Position numbers and translations under genes: made by a program | In this document: positions 37,895 to 44,676 of the stretch, piece after piece | How positions within the stretch are numbered: the first letter of the stretch is position 1 | Layout of the letters: each line of letters begins with the position of its first letter | Source of the DNA: Sphingomonas donggukensis | Lineage (GTDB): Bacteria; Pseudomonadota; Alphaproteobacteria; Sphingomonadales; Sphingomonadaceae | Length of the DNA: 64,000 nt | Reading direction: 5' to 3' | NCBI RefSeq assembly: GCF_023674425.1 | Contig: NZ_CP098401.1 | Span: 1,922,001 to 1,986,000, forward strand | The notes under the pieces: generated by a model | What the model saw: the letters and a program-made list of their open reading frames with translations, nothing else | Database searches by the model: none | What the model was told of the DNA's origin: nothing

Positions 37895-39496
37895 CTTCCG
37901 GTCAAAGATGGGCACCGTGCCCTCGAGGCGCGGGACGCCGCTGGTGACACCGTTCTCCAGCGCCGCCCTGGGGCCGGAGATGAGTATTTCGCCCTTCGAG
38001 ATCGTGACCTCGGAAACCAGCATCCTGAGATAGGCCGTGCGCAGCGTCGGATCGTCGTCGCGCAGCTTCTCCGACAATAGCCTGCCGAACTTCGCGACGG
38101 TCTCGCCGGTGATTCGGCGCGACCCCCGTGCCAGCTGCGTCTCGAGCGCATCGATCCGCGCCGTGGCGGCTGCTAGTGCGGCGCGGTTGTCGCCCATGCG
38201 CTTCGCGAAGATCGGATCGCGCGGTCCCATCTCGCCAGTCTCCACCAGGATCAGCAGCCGCTCGATGGCGGTGCGCAGCCGGGTCTGCTCGGCGCGGGCG
38301 TGGACCAGCTCGTGCTCACGCTGCGCACGCTTGTGGTCGGACAAATTGATGACCTCGGCGAGGAGCGCCTGAAGCCGGTCAGGGGCGAGCAGCTGGCGCT
38401 CGACCGCGTCGAGCACTACACGATCGAGCTCCTCGCGCCGCACGCTTGGCCCATCGCAGGTGCGGCCCTTATTCACGCGGGCGTTGCACACGTAATAGCT
38501 GTAGCGCCCCCCTTTCCCGGTGCGCATCGTCATGCCGCAGGTGCAGCCCGCCATTCCGCAACGAGCGATCCCCATCAGCATGGTGGTGCCGGCGGCGATA
38601 TGGGGCGCGGTCTTGCGCGGGTTGCGGCTGGCGCGCAGCGCCGCGACGCGCTCGAACTGGTCCAGCGCGACGATCATAGGGCAAGGCACCGAGATCCAGT
38701 CCTCGGGATCGGGGGTGTTGCCGTCGTCATCGGCGGTCTTGTCGTAATAGGTGCCGGTATAGACCTGACGGCCAAGGATGCCGGAGAGATTGCTGTTGGA
38801 GAACTTTGCGCCGCGCAGTGTCGTGCCGCGTGCGTTGAGCGTGCCGACGATCCAGCGACCCCCGCGGCCCATGTCGGCCCAGTCGAAGATCTCGCGCACA
38901 ACCGACGCCTCGCCCGGCACGATCTCCAGCTTCATCCGCTGCTTCTCGCCGTCCTGATGGGCGACATAGGTCTGGTAGCCATAGGGCACCGGGCCACCGT
39001 TGTAGTAACCCTGGCGGGCATTCTCACGGCGGCTCTTGCGGGTGTAGACGGCCGAATCGAACGCCTGCTGCTCGGCCATCATAGCGGTGATGGTTTGGCC
39101 GATGCGTTTCGAGCGCCCCTCGCCGAAGTTCTCGGTGATCGAGACCGTCTCAACGCCCGCGTCGGCGAGCGCGTCGATCGAGTTGAAGAACAGCCGCATG
39201 TTGCGCGCCATGCGGGCGATGGCGAACATTAGGACAAGATCGACCGGCTGCGAGCCATCGGTCGCCTGCGCGATCATGCGGTTGAACTCCGGACGCCTGT
39301 CAGTGCGCCCGCTCAGCCCGCAGTCGGCGAACTCCTCGACGATCTCGATGCCGTGCTTCAGGGCATAGGCACGCAGGGCATGGCGCTGCGCCTCGATGCT
39401 CTGCGCCTTGCCGTCCTCCTTGTCGACGCTGAGACGCAGATAGGCATAGGCGCGTGGCTTGGTATCGGCCTTCCTGGTTCGTCCGCGTGCCATCAT
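37865..39496 (-). CDS. Large serine recombinase (integrase)
   Basis: A 543-residue site-specific recombinase. The resolvase domain (about 16-160) has the nucleophile Ser23 in YLRLSVDKEDG, followed by DLVLMFAIARMARNMR. The recombinase domain (about 190-290, QGYYNGGPVPYGYQ) and a zinc ribbon with cysteines in CGMAGCTCGM, YYVCNARV and RTCDG (about 320-355) follow. A long coiled coil (about 390-450) precedes the C-terminus. The last residues (WCRLQDSNL) are encoded antisense to tRNA-Thr, tying the gene to its own insertion site. Its ATG overlaps the upstream small gene (ATGATG). Confidence 0.93.
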   Translation of the reverse strand: MMARGRTRKADTKPRAYAYLRLSVDKEDGKAQSIEAQRHALRAYALKHGIEIVEEFADCGLSGRTDRRPEFNRMIAQATDGSQPVDLVLMFAIARMARNMRLFFNSIDALADAGVETVSITENFGEGRSKRIGQTITAMMAEQQAFDSAVYTRKSRRENARQGYYNGGPVPYGYQTYVAHQDGEKQRMKLEIVPGEASVVREIFDWADMGRGGRWIVGTLNARGTTLRGAKFSNSNLSGILGRQVYTGTYYDKTADDDGNTPDPEDWISVPCPMIVALDQFERVAALRASRNPRKTAPHIAAGTTMLMGIARCGMAGCTCGMTMRTGKGGRYSYYVCNARVNKGRTCDGPSVRREELDRVVLDAVERQLLAPDRLQALLAEVINLSDHKRAQREHELVHARAEQTRLRTAIERLLILVETGEMGPRDPIFAKRMGDNRAALAAATARIDALETQLARGSRRITGETVAKFGRLLSEKLRDDDPTLRTAYLRMLVSEVTISKGEILISGPRAALENGVTSGVPRLEGTVPIFDRKWCRLQDSNL

Positions 39497-39723
39497 GCTT
39501 CCTCATCGAAGATCGCGGCGAGGTCGGGGCCGAGCGCCGCCAGCACCTTATGAATCTCCTCGGGCGTGATCGGCAAGGCCGTCAGGAACAGGCTGTGGAC
39601 CGGAACCGGACGCATGGCGCCACGGTCGGCCGGATCGCCGCCGCTGGTGGCAACGCCGTGTGCAGGGGCGGCGGGCTGCGACGCGCCCGTGGCGGGATCG
39701 GAAACGGTCGGCGGGGATGACAT
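39493..39723 (-). CDS. Small protein coupled to the serine recombinase
   Basis: A 76-residue acidic protein with a Pro/Ala/Gly-rich first half and a helical C-terminus (ITPEEIHKVLAALGPDLAAI). It overlaps the recombinase start by four bases, so the two are co-translated. I do not recognise it. By position it could be a recombination directionality factor or assembly helper, though it lacks an obvious helix-turn-helix. Confidence 0.6.
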   Translation of the reverse strand: MSSPPTVSDPATGASQPAAPAHGVATSGGDPADRGAMRPVPVHSLFLTALPITPEEIHKVLAALGPDLAAIFDEEA

Positions 39724-39771
39724 CCACCCCGTCTGCCGCTCGCCGTGGCGGTGAGGTTCCCGCTGAAAACT

Positions 39772-39785
39772 GGCGAAAAATCGCC
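39772..39785 (-). terminator. Weak hairpin between the 678-residue gene and the recombinase pair
   Basis: On the minus strand GGCGA-TTTT-TCGCC is followed by AGTTTT. The 5-bp stem is short, so this may attenuate rather than stop transcription into the recombinase genes. Confidence 0.35.
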
Positions 39786-39790
39786 GAAAC

Positions 39791-41827
39791 TCAGCCCCTG
39801 AAGACGGTCAGGAACTGGGGATCGCTGGAGATTGCCGAGTAGCCCTCGCACATCCGCGCCATGATCCGTGCGGTGAGGAGGCTCGGACGGCTCTTGAGGT
39901 AGAGCGGTTGATAGGCGTCGAACGCTGTCTTAGCCTTGGTCATGATCCGCTGCCATGCCGATGGCGGGGCATCAGCCGGAGTCGCACGGCGGCCCTGCCG
40001 CCCGGGCACCGGTTCGCGCTCGATCGGAATGAACGCCGAGCCGAACGCGCGGTAGAGCTTCGCGCCCCTCTGCAGGCGATCCCAGAACGCGACATCGTGG
40101 TCGCGGTGGAACCAGAGCGCATAGTCGAACACCATGCCCATGGGTCGTTCATGGTCGCGGTCGTCGAACCGGCCGGCGAGCGCGGTCGCGCGATTGGCAA
40201 TGCCCTTGCAGGTGGCGAGATCGGTCTTGAGACAGGACGACATCTCGAGCCGCGCCGCGATTGACGGGGCTGTGCCCTGCAGGACGTGATGAACGGTCCG
40301 GCCGAACGCCGTCCGCCATGCATCGCTGCCCGCGCTGCGCGCGATCAGTCGGTCGAGGATCTGGCGCAGACCGAGGATGACCATCTCCTCGATGTCGAGG
40401 CCATAGAACAGGACGAGCGGCTGGCGGCGGGTGCCCTCGCTCGGCTTGTCGAGTTCGGTGCTGCGGATGAACCCGTGGGTCGGTCCATGGCCGGCGGCCG
40501 CGGCGAGATCGCAGAAGCGCGAGCCCAGCGCGTAGGCGTGATGGGTGTAGGCCGGCACCGTTGTCGCCATCCAGTGCGAGCGGCGGCCAATGAACCCCGT
40601 GGTGACCGCCCGGTGATACGCGCCGAGGTCGAGATAGCGGCCAGGCGCATCCTGCCCTGCGATGGCTCCCTGAACCCCGGCGGCCGCGTCGAGGACCGGC
40701 TTGAGGGTGACGTTGTCAAGCTTGGCACCATCCTTCATGCTCTCGCGCCTGGCCATGGTGGCGGCGATCGCGCCGACCCGCTCGATCTCGGCAAATAGGG
40801 CATGACCGCCGACATAGCCATAGCTCAGGCGGAACACGGGGTGGGGGGCGGCAAGCCAGCGATGGTGGCCGAGCGCCACTTCGAGCCGGCGCGCCATCAG
40901 CCAAACATAGAGCCCGTGCGTTTCGACCGCACCGACCTCGTCGATCATCACGTTGACCGTCTCGGCCAAGGCGCTGTTCGTCACCGCGAGGCGGCGGGTA
41001 AAGCGGGAACCTTCGCGGTCCTCGTTAGCGGGGACGTCGCGCAGGATCTGCCGTGTCAGCCAGAGGTGGACAGCGTCGGCGGCGGTCGCGGCGATGCGTA
41101 CAGCGCGCGCGACGTCGCCTTTCGAGCGGCGACGGCGCGCTGCCTCGACCTGATCGACGAGGTGGGCGGCGATCCGGTGGATGCCCCGCGGCGCGCTCAG
41201 ATCGTTCAGGAGGATGTCGGTCGCGATCCTGGCAACGCCGATCAGCGCGGCCTCGACCGCCATGGCTGCGGCGTTGACGTCGCCCTGTTGGCGACCGGTC
41301 TTGCCCGTGCGCTGACGCGCCTTCTCATACTTCACGCCTGCTGCCGACAGCATCGAGGCGGCGATGAAGAGCCGTGCGCGGGCGCCGCCGGTGCGCAGCA
41401 TGTCGGTGATGCCGGCGTGCTCGGCGATGCTGAAGCCGAGCAGCGGCTTCACGCGCGCATCGTCATCGGCGCGGCCTTCGGCAAGACGGGTCTGCCTGTA
41501 GTGAAACGCCGTGACCGCGACGGCGCTGTCGGGCAGGCAGTGCGGTGCCGGGCCGATGCCGGTCCAGCACCCGCCGACGAACAGTGCCTGGAGTGGCGGT
41601 GCGAACGCCACCCGGCCGACCCGGCGGCCGACCGGGTCGTCCAGCGCAGTGACGATGCCGGCGCCTGCATGGTCGACACCGGGCAGCATCGCTCGGCGGA
41701 GGCGGGCGAGTTGCTTCGCCGGCACGATGGCGTCGAGCTTCAGGTCGGAAGCATCGTCGGGGACGATCGTGTCGTGCGCCGCGATCGCGAAGATGTGGCG
41801 CTGGACGGGGTCGACGAGCTCAGACAT
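39791..41827 (-). CDS. Large protein of unknown function in the recombinase operon
   Basis: A 678-residue, mostly hydrophilic, helical protein I cannot assign. Noticeable stretches are DDPVGRRVGRVAFAPPLQAL near residue 70, KYEKARQRTGKTGRQQGDVN near 165, GLYVWLMARRLEVALGHHRW near 310, and HRDHDVAFWDRLQRGAKLYR near 595. There is no clear Walker motif, signal peptide or membrane segment; histidines and aspartates are frequent. GGAGGGGG precedes ATG 41827, and the gene overlaps its upstream partner by eight bases. A helicase or relaxase role cannot be supported from motifs. Confidence 0.7.
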   Translation of the reverse strand: MSELVDPVQRHIFAIAAHDTIVPDDASDLKLDAIVPAKQLARLRRAMLPGVDHAGAGIVTALDDPVGRRVGRVAFAPPLQALFVGGCWTGIGPAPHCLPDSAVAVTAFHYRQTRLAEGRADDDARVKPLLGFSIAEHAGITDMLRTGGARARLFIAASMLSAAGVKYEKARQRTGKTGRQQGDVNAAAMAVEAALIGVARIATDILLNDLSAPRGIHRIAAHLVDQVEAARRRRSKGDVARAVRIAATAADAVHLWLTRQILRDVPANEDREGSRFTRRLAVTNSALAETVNVMIDEVGAVETHGLYVWLMARRLEVALGHHRWLAAPHPVFRLSYGYVGGHALFAEIERVGAIAATMARRESMKDGAKLDNVTLKPVLDAAAGVQGAIAGQDAPGRYLDLGAYHRAVTTGFIGRRSHWMATTVPAYTHHAYALGSRFCDLAAAAGHGPTHGFIRSTELDKPSEGTRRQPLVLFYGLDIEEMVILGLRQILDRLIARSAGSDAWRTAFGRTVHHVLQGTAPSIAARLEMSSCLKTDLATCKGIANRATALAGRFDDRDHERPMGMVFDYALWFHRDHDVAFWDRLQRGAKLYRAFGSAFIPIEREPVPGRQGRRATPADAPPSAWQRIMTKAKTAFDAYQPLYLKSRPSLLTARIMARMCEGYSAISSDPQFLTVFRG

Positions 41828-42161
41828 CAACCCCCTCCATCGTCTTGGGGTCGTTGAGAAATTCGACTATCGCTGTGATGTTGGCGTCGGCGTGGCGGTT
41901 GCGCTCGCGGTTGTAGGTGTCGAAGATCACCTTGATCTCGGCGAGGCGCCGCATGATCCGCACCAGTTCGCCGTACTGGGGATAAAGCGACGACGGGTTA
42001 CCGTCATAGCTCTTCACGATCTCGCGGGCACGCCGCAGCAGCTGCTTGCGCTCCTCGATCCACGGGTCGACGTTGGTGACCTGAAGCGTCTGCCCCTTGT
42101 CGACGATGTTGATCATCATCGGGCGCGATGCAGAGGTCTGGCTCGTCGTGTCGGTCGTCAC
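41820..42161 (-). CDS. Helical hypothetical protein in the recombinase operon
   Basis: A 113-residue protein beginning with GTG at 42161. After a Ser/Thr-rich head, it is strongly helical and charged: NVDPWIEERKQLLRRAREIV and GELVRIMRRLAEIKVIFDTY. It may be a small DNA- or protein-binding adaptor. Start and stop are fused to both neighbours (GTGA upstream, eight-base overlap downstream), so expression is locked to them. No family recognised. Confidence 0.65.
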   Translation of the reverse strand: MTTDTTSQTSASRPMMINIVDKGQTLQVTNVDPWIEERKQLLRRAREIVKSYDGNPSSLYPQYGELVRIMRRLAEIKVIFDTYNRERNRHADANITAIVEFLNDPKTMEGVDV

Positions 42162-43054
42162 GCCTTCTCTCCACGATGGCTGTTGTCGAAGCGCGGGTTG
42201 CCGCCCGCCCCGGTGATCGCGTCGGACGAGGCGCCGCGGCGCGGGGTGATGGGCATTGGAAGGCCGCGCGCGGTCTCGATGCGCTGCATCAGGTGACGCT
42301 GGCGTTTCGTTGGTGCGCGCTCGCGCCACTTGCCGGTGTCGCGATAGGTCTGGTCGATCTCGGCCCACGACGCCTGCCGCTCGGCATCGCGGCGCGCGGC
42401 GCGCGCGTGAAGCTCGTCGGCGCCGATGGTCGCCAGCTCGGCGCGATAAGTGGCAACAGCCGCCGCCAGCGCATCGCCGAACGGCGTCGCCGGTGTGACG
42501 CCCTCTACCGAGGCGATGAGCGTCCCCAGCCGCTCGCCGCACGCAAACGCGCCCACCCACGGGTCTCGGTCGCGGCGGTCGAAGCCGACGAGGCGCCAGA
42601 CCATGCCGGTCGCAAGGCCAGGCTTGCGCGCGAACAACGTGGTTAGGTCACCATCGATGCAATCGGCGCGCGCCGCGATGAAGAGCACGCCATCCTCGGC
42701 CAAGCCCTCGCCCAGCGCCGCGAACGCGCCGGGGAACGCTGTGAGAAGATAGTCCGCGCCCGCGCCGCGACGCACCGTCTCGGCGGCGGCTTGCGCCACT
42801 GGCCAAGGCTGCGCGAGCAGTCCGGCGAGCGACAGGAAGTGCTCGGGGCCGATGCCGGCGTAGGCATGGTCACCGGCGGCGGTGTGGCCATGAGCGTGGG
42901 GGTGGGGCTCGATACCGGCCATCTCGGCGACGATCGCCTCGGCGTCGGCGTCTGCGGCGGCGATGTCGGACCGGGCGGTCGCGATCAGCGCGTCGAGGCG
43001 CGCCGCCGGGTCGGGGACAGCGCTCGGATGTGACGGGAAGAGGGGGCGGATCAT
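42158..43054 (-). CDS. Hypothetical protein with His-rich segment in the recombinase operon
   Basis: A 298-residue protein. The N-terminal region is helical (LDALIATARSDIAAADADAE) and is followed by PHPHAHGHTAAGDHAYAG, a potential metal-binding cluster near residue 52. The middle is globular (LLTAFPGAFAALGEGLAEDG) and the C-terminal third is basic. AAGGAG sits seven bases before ATG 43054, indicating efficient translation. It starts a run of coupled genes that ends with the recombinase. No known function. Confidence 0.65.
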   Translation of the reverse strand: MIRPLFPSHPSAVPDPAARLDALIATARSDIAAADADAEAIVAEMAGIEPHPHAHGHTAAGDHAYAGIGPEHFLSLAGLLAQPWPVAQAAAETVRRGAGADYLLTAFPGAFAALGEGLAEDGVLFIAARADCIDGDLTTLFARKPGLATGMVWRLVGFDRRDRDPWVGAFACGERLGTLIASVEGVTPATPFGDALAAAVATYRAELATIGADELHARAARRDAERQASWAEIDQTYRDTGKWRERAPTKRQRHLMQRIETARGLPMPITPRRGASSDAITGAGGNPRFDNSHRGEKA

Positions 43055-43166
43055 GCTGGTCTCCTTGCGAAAGGAGCCGAGAATGGACTGGTGCCGAAGA
43101 GCGAGGTTCCCGCGTGAAAGCCGCGGAAATTCAAGCGTTACCGCCTTCGAGAGCGGGTGACGAACG

Positions 43167-43964
43167 TCAGTGAGCATCGCGGTCACCATCGTCGTCGACC
43201 TCGAATCCCGCGAAGGTGAGGAGCAGCTGCCGGGTCGGCGCAGCATCCGCCTGTTCACTGCTGGCGTCGCCGTGGCCCCCCGCACTACTGGCGGCGACAG
43301 ACCCGTCCTGATCGGTATCGTGACCGCCGCCGTCGCGATCATCGACGACGTTGGGGTGGTGGAAGTGCTCGGCATCGACATCGGGCGCGGCGTTCGTGGT
43401 CGTCGCTTTCACGTGCGCACGGGTCTCGAGCGCCGCGGCCAGATCGGCCTCGCGCTGATCGAGACGGCCGGTAAGCCGGTCCTCCCGGCGCTGGGCGTCG
43501 GCCAGCGCCTGCTCCAGCTCGGCGATCCTGGCGGTCGCGACGTTGAGTTCCGCCTCGATTCTCTCGCCGACCGCCACGACGTCCGCGGTCTCGGCTTCGG
43601 CCCGGTCGGCACGACGCTCAGCATCGCCGACGCGCAGCATTGCGACGCGGTCGAGGCTGCCGCCAACGACGCGCACCGCGCCGAGGCAGGCGCCGACGCC
43701 GTCATCGGTCAGCCGCGTGAAGATCGCGCGGATGTTCGCCTCGACTTCGGGCGGCACGTCGACGGTCACCGGCTCGGCCGCGGCGCGACACCGTGCGCGC
43801 CAATCGCGAAACTTCGCGTACAACGACGGGTTCGCGGCGGTGCCGAGCCGCGCCGCCACCTGATAGGCGGTGATGGTGTCGAGGGTCACCTTGCCCCCGG
43901 CGAGGATCGCGTCCGCCGCCTGGTCCACGTTGGGCTGGCGGTTCCATTCGCTACTGTTCTTCAT
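43167..43964 (-). CDS. KfrA-like DNA-binding regulator
   Basis: A 265-residue protein with the KfrA N-terminal domain at about residues 10-110 (VDQAADAILAGGKVTLDTIT, then YQVAARLGTAANPSLYAKFR). A long coiled coil follows (about 115-190, e.g. IAELEQALADAQRREDRLTG), and the tail is acidic and His/Asp-rich. Plasmid KfrA proteins bind operators in their own promoters through the N-terminal domain and polymerise through the coil. The nine-base repeats just upstream fit such autoregulation. It heads the leftward operon ending in the recombinase. Confidence 0.88.
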   Translation of the reverse strand: MKNSSEWNRQPNVDQAADAILAGGKVTLDTITAYQVAARLGTAANPSLYAKFRDWRARCRAAAEPVTVDVPPEVEANIRAIFTRLTDDGVGACLGAVRVVGGSLDRVAMLRVGDAERRADRAEAETADVVAVGERIEAELNVATARIAELEQALADAQRREDRLTGRLDQREADLAAALETRAHVKATTTNAAPDVDAEHFHHPNVVDDRDGGGHDTDQDGSVAASSAGGHGDASSEQADAAPTRQLLLTFAGFEVDDDGDRDAH

Positions 43965-43990
43965 TGCTGTTCTCGCACTCCGGCGAGACG

Positions 43991-44052
43991 GTGAAGGTGC
44001 GATACCTGCGCTATCGCAGGTATCGCACGTGTCGCAGCTATCGCAGCTTCAC
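43991..44052. promoter_or_regulatory. Tandem 9-bp repeat operator inside a large palindrome, upstream of kfrA
   Basis: Four contiguous 9-bp units, CTATCGCAG, GTATCGCAC, GTGTCGCAG and CTATCGCAG, fill 44011-44046. The arms 43997-44010 and 44015-44028 form a perfect 14-bp inverted repeat with a 4-base centre, and an outer GTGAAG...CTTCAC pair (43991/44047) encloses everything. This is just the type of iterated site expected for a KfrA-like protein. The role is inferred from position. Confidence 0.75.
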
Positions 44053-44120
44053 CGCTCGCGCATGGTCATCGGCGCGCGGCCGCCAATGGCGGTTGCGCGC
44101 TGTTGATCGACGATGTGCGG

Positions 44121-44519
44121 TTACGGCGCCGCCCAGGCCTGGGGCGGGTGGTGGAGGTGGCGCGGCGGGCGCGCACTCACCGGCGCCGCCGTGTCGGTCG
44201 TGCCCCTGATCAACTGCACGACCATCTGAGTCGTGAGGACCATTAGCAGAGCAATCCGCGAGATCAGCCCACGCAGTGCGTCGAGGCGCTCGCGCCGAAG
44301 CGCGATCCGCTTGGTGGCTGCGCGCTTCCAGACATACTCGACGAGCCTGCCAAGCATCGCGGCAAGCTCCGAAAGCTCGGCCTTGGCTGCCAGGTCCTGC
44401 CCGCCATCGATGTCGACTGCGCGATCCATGACGCCATTATAGGGGCTTTGGGGCTGCCGACCAAGTCGACGCCCATAAGCTGCGGCGTGCGGGCGGTCGA
44501 TGAAGTGGGCACCGCTCAT
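44121..44519 (-). CDS. Hypothetical small membrane-associated protein beside the relaxase
   Basis: A 132-residue protein with a basic helical region (KRIALRRERLDALRGL) running into a hydrophobic helix (IALLMVLTTQMVVQLI, about residues 92-107) and a Pro/His tail. AGGGGA precedes ATG 44519 at ideal spacing. A second ATG at 44429, just after a TATAAT, could give a 102-residue form. It is divergent from the relaxase across the candidate oriT, so an accessory mobilisation role is possible but unproven. Confidence 0.6.
   Translation of the reverse strand: MSGAHFIDRPHAAAYGRRLGRQPQSPYNGVMDRAVDIDGGQDLAAKAELSELAAMLGRLVEYVWKRAATKRIALRRERLDALRGLISRIALLMVLTTQMVVQLIRGTTDTAAPVSARPPRHLHHPPQAWAAP
44436..44464 (-). 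promoter_or_regulatory. TATAAT-type promoter inside the small membrane gene
   Basis: On the minus strand TTGGTC (44459-44464) and a perfect TATAAT (44436-44441) are 17 bases apart. Transcription would begin almost at ATG 44429, giving a leaderless or near-leaderless message for the shorter protein. It could equally be a chance match. Confidence 0.4.
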
Positions 44520-44556
44520 CGCATTCCCCTGTCACCGTCGCCGACAGCCCGACCAA

Positions 44557-44591
44557 CTCATCATCGCCGATGAGCGGAAAAGTGCGGCGGG
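44557..44591 (+). other. Candidate origin of transfer (oriT)
   Basis: The inverted repeat CTCATC-ATCGCC-GATGAG (44557-44574) is immediately followed by CGGAAAAGTGCGGCGGG. MOBQ-type plasmids such as RSF1010/R1162 have the same order: an inverted repeat, then CGG, then a TAA(A/G)TGCG-type nick region. It lies directly in front of a MobA/MobL-like relaxase gene, where oriT is expected. The nick would fall near 44580-44588. The downstream CCCT of the consensus is not conserved here. Confidence 0.5.
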
Positions 44592-44676
44592 ATGGCCGGA
44601 CAGGCGAACAACGGGAAGTTCGGCACACCCAGCAATCCTAGCGAAGGGGGTAAGGTAGGGTGGGGTAGCGCAAGAA

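Noticed and set aside
40286..41857. Rightward protein-coding frames opposite the 678-residue gene
   Set aside because: The leftward frame is longer, has a strong ribosome-binding site and overlaps both neighbours in an operon; the rightward frames look like GC-driven shadows.
43991..44052. The tandem repeats as a CRISPR array
   Set aside because: The units are 9 bp and contiguous with no spacers, and no cas genes are present.
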